From the NCBI GenBank assembly GCA_032716605.1, contig CM064552.1, positions 1,206,783 to 1,270,782 of the forward strand: a DNA stretch of 64,000 nt, given 5' to 3'. Below, piece by piece: positions 24,601 through 39,600 of the stretch. Both the position numbers and the translations under genes were made by a program. Numbering within the stretch: the stretch's first letter is position 1; every line of letters starts with the position of its first letter. The stretch is from Paralithodes platypus. Its lineage: Eukaryota; Arthropoda; Malacostraca; Decapoda; Lithodidae. Below the pieces are notes generated by a model. It saw only the letters and a list, made by a program, of their open reading frames with translations. It made no database searches and was not told the origin of the DNA.

Positions 24601-27600
24601 TAGCAAGATACAAGCTTTCATTAGGCCACAAAAAATAGAGCAGTGTGTTTCTTCAGGCTATGCTCTTTTGCTTAGTTTGATGGATTGTAGTGTCTAGCTT
24701 GTAAGTGACCACAACTGTACACACTTCAGTTGGCCAAGTAAGTAGCGTGCACAGAACTAGGTGCCTTTTAATCAGAAAATTGCCTCTAGCACTTACCAGG
24801 CTATGTCCTTACAGTAAGGAAGTCTTTCAAATACTTGTATATAATTATAAAACTTTTTCAACACCTACAGTGCATAGTAAGTGAAACAAGACTATTTTGA
24901 CATTACTAGATTATTAAAAGCAAGGATGTCTTTCAAATACGGTACTCTTCAACATAATACTAACCTTATTCAACATCTGGCAAGAACATGTTGCTTGAAC
25001 TATACTGTACACGTATATAACATTGTCTTACAATGTTTGTATTGTACTGTACAGTATATGTATGTGGCAGACATTACTATGGTGCAAAGCAAGCCAAGCA
25101 TAATGACAACTGGGACACAACTTCTTTGGCCATCCAGACATGTACTTTATTATTCTACTGTACATTATTTTGACCAATTGTGAGTGATGCAGCCGTCAAC
25201 AACAATAAAGTGGCCAATGCATTATTATACCCACCTACCCTACAAATCACCAGTATTCCTTCATAAACAATATAGTTTCTGATCATTAGAAAATAATGTT
25301 TTCAAGACCAAATTTTTATAATACAGAGAGCTGATATATTTTAATGTTGATTAAACAGTATGGCATATATGAATAGGCATTTACTATTTGTAAATAGAAT
25401 ATTCAAATAATTACAATCAACAACAATGAGAAATGTCTATCAATTCTCTAGATTGTCAATATGGTTTGCGTAAATGTCCTTTCAGACTGACAAAAGGTAT
25501 ACACAGACAATTTCTACTAGGATTCAAAATCAACTTAAGAAAGGTAGTGTCGGCTACGGTGATTTTTGTAGTGATTTGTAGGTGAGGTTGTGACTTTTTT
25601 GCAGTGGTGCCTTTATTGTTGTTGTTGGTGGAGCCATACACTACCAAGACAGTGAGGCTAACAAGAGTGTCATTACCTTCAAACCATCAAGGGAACTTGG
25701 ACGTTTCTGGTGGTGTGGTAGAGAGGGACACATTAATATTCCACCATATTTACTATTACATTATTATTTGCCTACCTTGGAAGCATACAGTATATTTCAA
25801 GTGTTTGCATAATGTCCATAACTGGGTTATAAGGGTGTGTGGTAAATCCTTGGTCTTTCGACAGCACAGTTTTGGAATAAGTATCCTGTTTGAGATTTAC
25901 CTGCTTTCAGTATCACATCCAAATGGTAGCATTCCAGGCAGCCCTATTCAAGGCTATCAATTTGCCAGATTATTATTTTGAGATCAGATTGTATGATTCA
26001 ATCCCACTTCTTTCTAAGTCTAACCCTCAGTGCAGTTCCCTCTATGTTCACATACAGTACTTGCATCTTATCACTCCATTTAGATCATCCATCCTCTCCA
26101 CATGCCCAAACCATCCATGTGGATACCTGTGTCCAAGCTATCTCTGTCCAAATCATTCTAAGCATTTAATAGCAGGTTGTAGTCCTTGTTTCATGCCTTG
26201 ATTTTGCCACCATTCATGAACACAAACACCTTTATTCTTCACACATTGTTCAATAACTATGTCCTTATTGTCAATTACCATCTGCTTTGCTTATACTGTA
26301 CTGTATATTTAAATCTCTCCAACTCTTTCATCCGCATAAATACAGTAGAACCTCGCTCTTTCGGACTTCAATCTTTCGGAATTCTCAGACTTTCAGACTA
26401 GCATTTCAATTCGGACTCATGGTTCAGCCTTTCGGATTTGTCTGAAAGGCTGAGAAAATACCTCCATCCTTTTCGGACTACACTTTTTGGACTACATTTA
26501 ACTTCGGACTCATGCTTCAGCCTTTCGGATTTGTCTGAAAGGCTGAGAAAAATTAAATCGCTTTCGGACCAAAGAGCCGAGTTTCGGACTTGTCTGGTTA
26601 GGTGAATGTGTATTCGGACTTATAAACTTCAGACTCATGCTTCAGCCTTTCGGATTTGTCTGAAAGGCTGAGAAAAATGATTTCGCATTCGGACCGAAGA
26701 GCCGAGTTTCGGACTTATAAACTTCGGACATTATTTCAGCCTTTCGGATTTGTCTGAGAGGCTGAAGTGTGAGTTTGGACTCGGCCCTTTCGGACTTTTG
26801 ACACTTTCGGACAGGGGTCTCCCCCAATTAGTCCGAAAGAGCGAGGTTCTACTGTAGTTGGCATTCCCATTTCAAATTGAGTTTTTCAATTGATGTATGA
26901 ATACAAGACTATACAGTAGATAACTAACTTTTTAATGACTTTGTTACTGTAACTTTGAATGCTTTTTGTACTAAAAGGCATTTATTTAAAAATATCAAAT
27001 TACAACACCCTTGGTCCAATTCTCATAATGGATAACTTTCATACATTCTATTCCAACTCCCATCAAACTATTTTAGTCAGCTAAGGTAAAAATATTTAAC
27101 CTATTCTGTACAGGCGACATCTTAATAAATTTACTCAGGCAATGATTGTATTCAGTTTATAAAGGGCCTCTAGCAATTAAAAGGCTTCAAAATATCTCGC
27201 TTAACCCTTTCTACTACCACAGATCCTTCTTAAACTGCACAACATTTTCTAATTATAGCTAGAATCAAATTAAAAACATCGATGGTACAGAAGGGGTAGA
27301 AAGAGCGACCTCCATCGACCCTCTGCAGTAACTTGTAGGCTAAGTAAAACTACTTAAGGGGAGATGGTTGTTTTTTCTGGCCCCCTTCTCCCTCATGTTT
27401 GGCACCATAAAATTTCATATTTTTAGTTGTTCGCCCCATTAGTTTGGCGATTTTTAGACCTTTCACCTCATTTATTTGTCAATATCAAGACCTTTCATGC
27501 CATTTTAAATTGTCTTAATTTTATCATGGTGAGTGATAGCAAGCCTGTTATTTACAGTAGGAGAAACAGGCCTTTGGCCGGGATATTTTTATAACAAAAA

Positions 27601-30600
27601 ATTTAAACATTTATCAAGAAGGGGGATCTTAAGGATGTTTTTTTTTAAGCTTGATGGAGGTCTAGGGACGAAACTAAAAAAATAGTAAATAAATAAACAT
27701 ACCGACTAATAAATAAACCCTTCCCTACCTTAATGTTACCCAGAGTAAAGTAAACACAGACTGGAGGGCCTACATTCAGTCCACTATAATCTACAATATT
27801 CATTAGGAGTCTAGAAATCCCAAGCTCCAAACTCTCACGATTCAAAGAGGACTCCGACAACTGGGCTCATATTTCTACCATTTAGAAGAGTTAGCCCTTG
27901 GTGATGTGTTATTATTTTATTTCAGCTGCATTTAGACGATTTTATGAAGCTTACGAAGGATGTATGGTAGCTAAAAGGATAAATCAAGACAGTCTGTAGT
28001 GTTCTGATTGGTAGACGTCCTTCCTAAGCTAAATAAAATAGTCTAATAGTTGGCAGAATATAATGAAAAGGATGTCACCAGTATTGGATAGGTTAAACAG
28101 AAAACAGATGTGGAAATATACTGCCTGTTTGCTTCAGCCCTCCCTGAGTTAGAAGAGACTATTGCTCATAATGTCTAGACTCATTGTAATGAATGATGAA
28201 GCTTATTTGATACCAACAGACAAATAGTTTTCATGGCTGTTAACTACCATGGCATAATTTTCATGTTACTGTAGTCTGGTTAACAATTGACCATTTAACT
28301 CAACTTTAGAAGGACCCGTAGAAACCAAAGGGGAAGAAACTCTATCAATTAACCTTTAATTGAATAAATTGTCTAACGATACCTAAAATAAAATGAAACT
28401 TGGCGTGCTTGTACTGAAGAGGTTAAGGTAGACAATGAGGCAAGGGGTAGCCATAACAAAGCCTGTGGTTGATAAGTCCGATAGCAAGTCAAAAGGGCCA
28501 CACTCATAAAAGGCCTCTATTAGAATGGCCACAACCATAACAGCCACAACCATAAACAACCTTTGGAGTAGATTAGGTGATAATGTACTGTATGCTATGT
28601 TATGCTTTCATTAATTTCATTGGGAAGTGTTTGGTGTTTGGTGTTAGGAGTGAAATTAATAAATTAGATTAATATTATGGTATGTTTGGTTAGGTTAGGT
28701 TAGGCCTGTGAGACTGTGGCCATTTTGGCCTTTGATGGCCATACTCATAAATGGCCAGAACCAGGCTGGAGAACAACAAAACGACCAAAATCCTATCGGC
28801 CTAGGGATTGGATTGTTAGATTTAGTTAGCTAAAGTTTGGCTAGGTGTGGTTACTGCGTGGTTACCTTATGTTATAGTCTATTTTTTTGCCAGCTGACGG
28901 TAAACTCTCCATATCTTCATTTCAATTACTCAGCTATTACAAAGATTTTATAGCAAAATATGTTGCTAATTATGAAAACTTGGCAATATGATAATGCAGA
29001 GACACAGTAGTTTCATATTTTTCCATCAAATATCGATAAATCAGCTGCTAAAGGATTCAATTTACCAACAGCTGAAAAAAAAAAAAATAATAAAATATGG
29101 ACTATGGCATGTTTGTTTTGGTTAGGTTAGAAGACAGTGGCCATTCTGGTTGTGACCTAGACATTGCTGGGATATATTCCGGCAAGTCAGTACATCTCTC
29201 AACCATATACCGTAACAAAAACTCTCTTTCAGTAACGTAATACAGTAATTCCAATCAAATCAATATAAAAATGTTAAAAAATAAAATAAAAGAAGATCAA
29301 AACTACTATTGAAATAATTATCATTATTTAAGTCAACAGATAAAGCACACAAACAAGGCCAAAAAAACACTAATAAGAAGTCATGCAAAGAAATGGCAAT
29401 GGAAGATAAATGCAACCCAGGGAGTACGAGGGCATCTTTAATTGATACAGTAGGGAGATTTTTGGTTTCTGCCGCCACTCATCTTCTATTTATTTATATA
29501 TTTGTTTATTTATGGCACTTTAAACTGACTTTGGTAAGTTAGTAAGAAAATTGTCTAGTACTGTATAAATATTTATGTGATAATTCTCCTACTCGACGAG
29601 ACAGAGATACGGGCAAGAGAATGCGAAAGTGGTCCCGGACCCTGAGAACAGGAACTTTAAATGTTGCTTCTGTTCGGGTTCATGTCAACCACCCCCAGCT
29701 ATGGGGTATGTACCTGAGTATATACATAAATACATACATATGTGATCATCAATTGGAATATATGACTTAGCAGTGTAAGGCAGCGTTCACTCTAACTACA
29801 CTCTGAGTACCCTATGGCAACTCAGGGAGAGTCTTTGTGATGCAACTCTTCTTACTTCAAATCCTTCTAGACATGATCGATAAACTTGCTTAGGTATTTA
29901 GCTGCCAATACCAGAACAAAATACTGTATCATAGAAGGGTGTAAAACCGGAGCAATTTAGTTTTAAGACTGGAATGAATTTGAGAAATAATACAGGAAAA
30001 CTAACATGAGATTGTATTTTTATGGCAATGTTATCACTTCCAAAGATATATTAAGATCCGTGAACCATAATTTTAACTTTTAGTATAGAATACAGTAATA
30101 CAAACAAAAAAGAAGGGATTCGGCTGTCGGTGTCTGGGATGTTGCCAGGATAAAGTTGCTTATCAAATACTGGATTTTTATTTTTATTTACCGTAAATAT
30201 ATATTTTTTCCCTTGATATCAAGGTAGTTCAATTTTTGTAGTTAGGGAACAACTATTGATGCTACACGTACTTCCAACTAATAATCAAATTGAGTTTAAA
30301 ATTTAATTAATATGAATGAAGAAAAACAAAACATGCACAAATGGAATAAAAAATCAAACTACAGTATGGTTAAAGACAGATTAAGAATTCACAAAATATG
30401 ATGAGACATGAACATGAAGAGCACGTGAAAATTATAAATAATAATATCACTGATTGATTGATTGATTGATTGACACAATTAATTAAAGTAATGTAGCAAA
30501 AAGACATTTTAACCCTCCTGGCCCGGGCTGTATCTCCAAAGGACAGGGTGGGCTACCCGGACGAAATGGCCGAAAAATGTCTAGGCCTAGGCTACCGTAT

Positions 30601-33600
30601 TTTTGTTTATTTTAACTGCTAGAAATTTCCCACGCATCCCTAAACGTAGTGCAGTTTCCAATCTGTAAACTGGCGTTGAGTAGAGCTCTCTAAGTCAACT
30701 GGTTCAGTTGTGATGACGATTTTAGTGGAGAGCATTTTCAGGCAATGTTAGCAATACGACGATCTTTTCACTAATGAAACTACGACATACAGACGTATAA
30801 TAACAAACGAGTCTTCTCCTTCTTGTTTTCGGAGGTGCGGTGACGAAGCGACCGACTTTGTTTACATTCGTCCGACGCACGGCGTTCGGATCAAGCTTGC
30901 AAGGCTTGCAAGCTTACTGTCTGTCACAAGGACGCCCGGGTAGCTGCCCTTCTGCCGAGCTGTCCTTACCTAAGGCAGCCCGGGTAGGAAGGGTTAAAGC
31001 AAGAGGTAGATGAAAGAGAAGAGACAAAAATTAAACCTAGCATTAGAAACTTGATAAATATGAGGTGAAAGAAACTGGAAATCAACTAAATATCATAATA
31101 ATAGAAGATTGGTGGCTTAAGGGGAGATGGTTGCTTATTCTGGCCCCCCTTCTCTCTCATGTTTAGCTCCATTACTTTTCAGATTTTAAGACGTTTGACC
31201 CATTAGTTTGGCATTTTTAAGACTTTAAGTACCATTCTCTGTCAATAACAAGACCTCTTGTGAAAATGTAGGTGTCGATTTTTTACTTAGAGAGCGATAA
31301 CCAGCCTGTTATTTAGGAGGAACTGGCCGGCCTTTGGCCGGGATATTTTTCTACCGAAAAATTTACAAATTCATCAACAAGGGGTCTTGGGTATACTGTA
31401 CTTTTTTAAGCTTGATGGAGGTCTAGGGAGGAAAACAAATAAAAAATAATAAATAAATAAATCGACCAGAAAATATACCCTTCCCCCTTAAGCAGAGGCC
31501 TCCTACACAGATTGGGCAGTGAGAAAATGGAAAAGCAGATAGCACAGATTGTGGAAAGTTGACAAGGTGAACCAAAACGGATTGTAAAAATAGGCACACT
31601 ACCCGCTATGGAGAAATCATTGATAGAAAGAGGACATGAAGACTATACCCTGTTCCAAGTAAGTAGGCCAAAACTCTTGAACATTAACCTCTATAACTCA
31701 CAAATGACTAGAGTAATTGAGCTAATATTTCTACCGTTTGGCAAGAGTCAGCCAGGGAATAGGTGTGGAAATTTGCAGCCCATTTGCGTTAGCCCTTCTG
31801 GAGTTACAGAGATTGGGGTTCACAATTTCTGGTCTACTTATTTGGAACAGGGTATAGTGACAAATTATGGATTGTAGAGGAAAATTAAAATGTAAAATTT
31901 GCAAACTAAACAAACCAAAACTGGGACAAAGACAATATAAAGTCAAATTAACTTATCAAAAGCGCTATGTGGAAACGACACTTACTAAAATAAAATTTAT
32001 GAAATAAAAGAACACAATCCACCACATAGGGTGTACATTACTACATGAGCAAGTTAATCTGTTTCCCAAGCAAACTAATCGCACACATAATAACGCACTA
32101 TCGTCACGTTCAAGGAATTAGTCAATTTGGGAAGTCCGGGACAGAAGAAATTTGTCTTTTTACTGTATTCGTCTAAGCTTTGGTTTGTTTATTTTGCAAG
32201 TTTTACATTATAATAGCTAATGGACAAAAATGGATGAATTTGAATCATATGAATGAATCAAAAGTAATTGTATGAAAGGTGATACAATGGATAATCAGTA
32301 ATGGTAATTGTGGAAAATATAATGTAAAGCTTGCAAAACAAACCAAAACAAGAACAGTATAATATAAAGACAAAAGAACTCATCATAATCACTATGTGGA
32401 ATTATAATGTAAAACTTGCAAAATAAACAAACCAAAACAGGAACGACATAATATAAAGACAAAAGATATACAAAGATGGAATAAGTTGCTCATGTACAGT
32501 TGTACACCCTACAGTATGTGGTGGATTGTGTTCTTTTATTTATAAATTATTATTTTGCTTAAGCGTTGTTTCCACATAGCGATTTGGTAAGTTGTTTTGT
32601 TTTTTTACTGTGTTCGTTCAAGTTTTGGCCTGTGTATTTTGCAAGTTTTACAATTTAATTAATAAAGGAGAAGCAATAAAAGAGATGGACACTGAAATGA
32701 AGGCTGACAATTAGACGGAGACTGAAGACAAGAACCATAAAGATGAGGCTTTGGTATTGCTCTTACCTGGAATTCATGGAAGGCCATACTGGTACACTCA
32801 TGACAGGTAAGATGGCAGCACTGCAGCTTCACCGTGGACTCATACCCCCGGGACTCCTGCACTAACTGTACCCGACTCACCCGCACAGTCACCACAGAGA
32901 TCTGACAGGCACAAACACAATATCCATGTTAGAACTGCTGATATGATGTAAATCAATCTTCAATCTATAAGAGTTTATATTTAATTATTAACAACATTTC
33001 ATGAATGGAGAATGCCATGAATTTGGCCTAATGTATTTTTGTTTTCAGTGTTCTTTTATAGCTCCCTAACAATAGCCAGAATTAAGATCATAATTCTCTG
33101 ATAAACTCTATTTGGTATTTTATTAACATGAAGTCTGTGAAAATTAAGTAATTAGAGAAACATTCTCTGACATAAGGGGATCTTGTGTGACATGACAAAG
33201 ATTAATACACAAACTGTACAACTTACTGGATCTTTTCTCCTGAAAGAAGTGGTGATGTCAGACATTTCACTGTTTGTGGGCTCTTCAAAAACCTCGGAGG
33301 CCAGTTCTACGGAGGCCGAGGGTACTGCATGTTTGTGGTCCATCCTGAAGAGTGCATCGCCTCCACCTATACTGCTCTCCTGCCGTTCTTGTTGTTCCAT
33401 GTTCACCAGTACAAAGTTGTCACTGTCGGAACTGATATCACTACGTACAGAGAGTGTGTCGCTAACATCTTCAGGACTGGTCTTGACAGCAGACTCCAGC
33501 GTGGACATAAGGTTAGTGAAGCCGCTAGTGAGACCTTTCTTCATGGTGGAAAAACCGGCATTAAGGTTGAGGTGGACTGCACCAGGGCCGTTAATGTCCC

Positions 33601-36600
33601 CATCATGGGGGTGAGGCATCTGGCTGGTGTTGGGCAGGTTGGTCAGACTGCTGGATAACTGACGACCCACTGTGTTCTTTACTATAGATGGTGGAGAGGG
33701 ATGGTGGTGGTGGTGTTGGTGGTGGTGGTGACGGTGGGTGGAGGAGGGAGAGTGTTTGGCTCCTGGTGACTGACATATAGAACCATTGGCAGTGGCAGGA
33801 GCAACAGGACAAGGTGCTACTGGGGGAGGGGGTTGTGGTGAGATGAGCTGGTCTACACTGTATGACTTGGTTATGTCTGGATTTGAGGTAGTGGCGGCGG
33901 CTTCTGCCTCGGCCAGTCGTTGGATGATGGAATGTTCCGAGGCAGAATTACGGACGTCACACCCGGGCGACCCCAAGTCTTGTAGGTCGGCCGTGGAGGA
34001 CGAGTCGGGCAGGAAGCTCTCTATGTCGCCAGCCATTGAATCTTTTCCAAAGTTGGGTGGTGGCATTATCAGCGACAGATCCACTTGAGGCACCACCGCT
34101 GACACCACCAGAGTGTCACCCAAGTTCCCGGGGGTTAGGGGCACACCAGGCAGGTCACTGTGAGTTAGAATATTTATGGTGTCGTAAGTTAGGAAGGTGG
34201 AGAGCTCTGTGAGACCGTCCAGCTGCCGTAGTAAGAACAGGTACTGGAAGTGGTTTAGCTGTGCACTCACCAAACTTGGCACGTGACAAAACATATGGAC
34301 ATCTGCCTCCGACACTTCCCCACCCCCCGCCCTCTCTCTTGTCTTACCCAACTCCTCCCCCTCCCTACCCCCATCACCCATGGCACTTCTGGAGTCCTGC
34401 TGGCACAATTTGAATGTCTCTGAGGCACTTTTTGTATCCTGTTTGCTGACCCATTCTGATCCCCGAGTCACTGCCCCTGATAGACTAGATTTGGGTTTGA
34501 TATAGATCCAGAGAGAGACAGGGAAAGCATCGACGAACGGAACGGGTCTAGATCGAGCCGCTGGAACCCCCAGAAACTCAATCCAAACTGGTTCGCAGTG
34601 CAAAAAGAGGATATCTCGAGCTTGTGTCCAGAGAGAGTCACGCTTCATACTAGCAATGGCTTGGTATATTGAGCTAGTATCAACCACCGGGGTTTCACGA
34701 ATACTGTCCTCACCTGTAACATAACAGAACATAATATTAAAACCAGTCTACAAGAAACAAAGGTAATTTTATAGAAAGGCATTGTTCTGCAGAACCCCAA
34801 AATCATGACCTATAAACCCTCTGCCCAAAAGAGCAAGCCCTGCATGGCAGCAGGTTTTCCACTAGATATTATAAGATAGGATGAACTAATGGTAAAGAGA
34901 TAAGCTCATTTGCTGCTAGATACCATTGAGTCATATAAAATCCCTCTTTTGCTGACAGTACTGTTGAGGAGTTAAGACAGAGGAGTTGAAACTAATTTAA
35001 CAATACCATGCTCAAGAAACTTACAAATGTAAAAGACTGTCCCAATAACTTACCCATGGCATGCTTGAGAAACTTATGACAGATTGGCTGATAGTCTTGT
35101 GGAGAGGCTGGGAAGGTAGACGCAAAGAAGAGGTCCCCCTGTTGAGCGGCTTCCAGACCCGTCGCCAGTGACGCCAGGGACCCCGGTAGTGTGGGGTCTG
35201 ACGGCCGGGTGTTGGACAGTACCACCCTCGACACCTGGATCTGCATACTCTGAGGACGGTCACGCTGGCTGCTGTGGCTGGCTTCACTGTACACTGATTC
35301 TACCAGTAACTATGGGAGAGATTAAAATGTAAAACTTGCAAAACAAACAAACCAAAACGGAAACGGCCCAATATATAGACAAAAGAACTTATCCAAATCA
35401 CTATGTGAAAATGTTACCAAGTATATTGATCATGGTTATCTTTATCATTATTATTATTCTGGCATCAGTGTACGCTAACTTCATCAGTAATTAGTGAGGA
35501 AAAATTTAATTAAATATCCTCATCATCCTTATTTTATGCAAATCATTGTTATTATTATCCTAATCATTGATTAATCAGTTTGGCAAAGACTGCACACTGA
35601 GCCTACCCATAACTAGAGGCTAAGGAAAACTTGATAAAGTATTCTGATAAACATTATCTTCATCCTGATAATTTTCTTATTTATGTTGATGCTCTGTGTT
35701 CGTTATATTGTTGTTTATACTGTATAATTGTACACAGGGTCCACCAGTATTTAGGGAGGGAGGAGAAAGTAAATTAAATATAATAATCACTAATCCTCAT
35801 AGCTATTTATCTCATTGACACTTGTGGCTACTATCCATGCATGCTGACATGAAAGAGAGAGAGTTCTACACCTCCCCACAGTATGTGTTAACTTCAAGAT
35901 AAATGTCTACAAAAAAAGGGCAGTAGCTGTGGTGTGCAGGTAGGGTAGCCTATGGAGTACAGTATTGTAGAGATGTGTACATAATCAGTCTACATACTTA
36001 GAAACATAGTACTGTACAAAGTATGTTAGGTTAGGTTAAGTTAAATCAGAATAATTGTATTTAAATTTTAAAAAGGCACACATCAACAAGCGTGGATTTG
36101 ATATTTTTCCGTTAATATGGATACACACACACACCATCAATATTTTGAGTGTGTGCACGAGAGGGAATCATAAAGAAACCTACCCGTGGCATGATAGCTT
36201 CCAGATAAACATCCAGGTACGGTGGTATTGGCTGTGGTGCGGTGGGAGGGGGGGCCAGGGACCGCTGTAGACTACGACCGAAGGCATTCAACCACAACAG
36301 TGACAGAGGTTCTAACGTCACCTGTATTGGGTTCACTTGTAGGTACAGCTTGGGGGATGGCACTGTAACAAGGGATTACTGTAGAACTAGGGCCAGATTC
36401 TTAAACAAACTCCATCATTGTTGGTGGTAATTACTATAGTTTATGCTCGTTATTATTGTGATGAAGGCTGGTCCTATCCAGTGAGATTTGGCATCCTTTA
36501 CTCAACCTTAGCTGTTTCTGTCTGTCTTTTTTATTGTCCTACTTTTCCTTCTAGGGGCAGGGGGCTAAGAATCCTCCTCCCCTTGTATAATTCTCTTACT

Positions 36601-39600
36601 CGTCGAGACAGAGAAATGGGCGAGGAAACACGAAAGTGGTCCCGGACACTTATTAATTAAAATGTAAAACTTGCAAACTAAACAAACCAAAATTGGGACA
36701 AGGACAATATAAAGTCAAATTAAATTATCAAAATCGCTATGTGGAAACAACGTTTACTAAAATGAAAATTATTAAATAAAAGAACACAATCCACCACATA
36801 GGGTGTACATTACTACATGAGCAAGTTAATCTGTTTACCAAGCAAACTAATCGCACATATAACAACGCACTATCGTCACGTTAAAGGAAGTAGTCAAGTT
36901 TGGGAAGTCCGGGACGTTCTGGCAAATTTTACTAAAATAGGATTTTTTTTTACTATAATAGGAACTGTAAATGTTGTTGCTTTTCGGGCTCTGTCTCGTG
37001 TCGGCCACCCCAGCAATGGGGTATGTGCCTGTTGTGCCTGAGTATATACTGTACATATATACTGTACATACATTATTGCAAAGAGATACCGTAACTGTAA
37101 TAATATTCTAGTACTTATCAAAGCAATTATAACAAGATGATGCATTTATTATATACTAGGCCTTCTGGGCCACTAGACCTCACAAGGCTAGTGCTTGGTG
37201 AGGTGGAGTCAAGTCATGCAGTAGTCAACGTTATATGTTGTCATATAGTCATGTAGAATTCAGAAAATGATGGATAGATGTGAAAGTAAATGAAGAAGAG
37301 TCAGAGAGGATGTCTTTTAACAAAAAGTGTACCTTATGATTTGGCTAGATATACGGTACAGCTATTGTAATTACCAACAAGAGAGATGGGGTCTGTCTAT
37401 GAATACGGGCAAACAAAATTATGCAGTATAACATAATTACTGTAATTATAACATGACATAATTACTGTAATAATTAAGTGACTGACCTGGGAACTCTGAC
37501 TCAGCCGGGTAGTAGTAAGAGGTAAACTCCAGGTGAAGGCTGGACATCTGGGTGGGAAGCTTCAGTCTACTCTTGTCTCCTGCACAACAAAATCAAAACT
37601 TACTAAAAACAATTCCAATCATTATTCCTAGAACTATGAGGATAGATTTGTTTTTGTTTTTCTTTATTGTGGCTATTATTTGATGACTTATTGCAGGTTA
37701 GGAAGGACTTGTGGGAGTTGGTAAGCTAATTGTAGTAGATTTTACCCCTTTAATTTTTAAACAGAAAGCCATATATCATCATGTAATATTAGCCAGAATA
37801 ATACAAAAATTATGCCAATGTACCAAAGGGGATTATTGGAGCCTTCAAATTAACAAATATTTTCCTCCACAGTTGCAGACAAATTTTCCAAGTACAGTAA
37901 TGTAATGGGACAGAATCTAGGCATAAAAAATCCTTACCAGGATTCATCGAGACCATCAAAAATCAAAAGTAGAAACAGGATGGCATCGATGGGCCCCAGT
38001 AAGGCTTTTGAATGGCCACAATGAATGACGCCATTGTATTGCAGGGAATAACTAGCATGAAAAATATCATATCTAAGCTTTTTTATATTTTACTATGGAA
38101 TTTGTTTTTCCTTAACCCCCTCTATACCGGCGACGGCTTTTATATTATATTTCAGTTACGTTTAGACAATTTTATGAAGCTGAGGGAGGATATATGGTAC
38201 AGTAGCTAAAAGGATTAATTAAGAGTCTGCAGCCTTTTAACGAGTACAAAGGAGTACAAAGGAAATCAAGCAACAACAGGTCTAGTGACCCTTCTAGGTT
38301 GCTTGTCCTCCAAAACACTGAGGATCAAGTGTCCAAACAGTGGTTTAGAGTGGGTAAGGGAACATTGGAAAGGGAATTACTGCCCTGGAACTAATGTCCG
38401 TGGCAGGATTAGGGAGTTAGTAGAGGACAGATGGGTTAGTAACTGAGGGGGGGATAAAATAAAGTTATTCATTTACAAACGCAGTCAGTCGCGGGTTTAA
38501 TGAGAGATATTTGTCTAGGCGGAGTTTAAATGAATCAACGGTGATGCAGTCTATAAGTAGTAGTATAAGCAGTAGACGTCCTTCCTAATCTGTACAAAAT
38601 TGTCTAAAAGTGGCCAGCATATAATGAAAAGTACATCACCGGTACAGAAGGGGTTAAATAGAGACAGGTAAATATAGTTGAAGTTGTGAGGGTAACACAT
38701 GACTTTTGAGTAAGACTGAACTCGGGCTTGAGAGTTCACACCGATCTAGACAGGACAGTCCGACATCTATGAATTTATACTATACTACAGAAGAAATATA
38801 GTAACACAATACTTATCTGACATCAGGCACACGCGTTGCTGAAGCAGTACTCATACACACTGTATTTTGTCTTACATGAAGACAAAAATATATATTGTTA
38901 TACAAAATAGTGTGTCTTCAAAAAATGTTTAATCGTTCCCATATGATGTCTTCTTATATTTGATTCTGATTAACATAATATGATTTTATTCAGCTTAATA
39001 ATGGCCTGTCATAATTAAAGTATCAAAACGTTCACCGGTAATGTGGACTATCAAATGTTGACGATAAGAGCTCGTTTATTACCCGTACAGTATATCTTTA
39101 GAAACTACCAAACTAAATTGGACAAGATAAATGACTTGACACTGTGTTTTGTTATTGCGCTTTAAATGTGAAGTACGTGTACTGTACCAGTATGCTTAAC
39201 CCATTGGCTACAAGAGGCTTTAGTGAGTGAAATTAAATTGTTTGTTAACCAAACTAGAAAAAGTAGTTATAAATCTTTTGTCGGGTGGATGGGACTTGTT
39301 AGCCTTGGTCGGCAACCTTATAAAAATCCGGGTGGATGGGACTCGTCAGCCTTGGTCGGCAAACTGTCTAGGGCAGTAAACCTGATACAAATCGGTACTG
39401 CTTACAGAAGGGTGAAGCAGGTTAGTGGATGGACTAGCCGAACACCACTGTAGAAAAATAGTGCTAAAAAGATACATAGAGGGCCTCGGGGTCGGACGGG
39501 TCCTAAATTGAGTGGTCAATCCTGTAAGTTCTTCAGTAAACTGGCATGGGTTGTCCCTCTTAAAGGGGATTGTGTATGGCCACCCTCATTAAAGGGAGTA

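Noticed and set aside
28688..28710. Telomere-like GGTTAGGTTAGGTTAGG
   Set aside because: Three units only; short TTAGG runs are common in arthropod DNA and no telomeric array is present.
33183..34088. Plus-strand open frames opposite exon 8
   Set aside because: Antisense shadows of a long coding exon with biased composition; no start context or homology.
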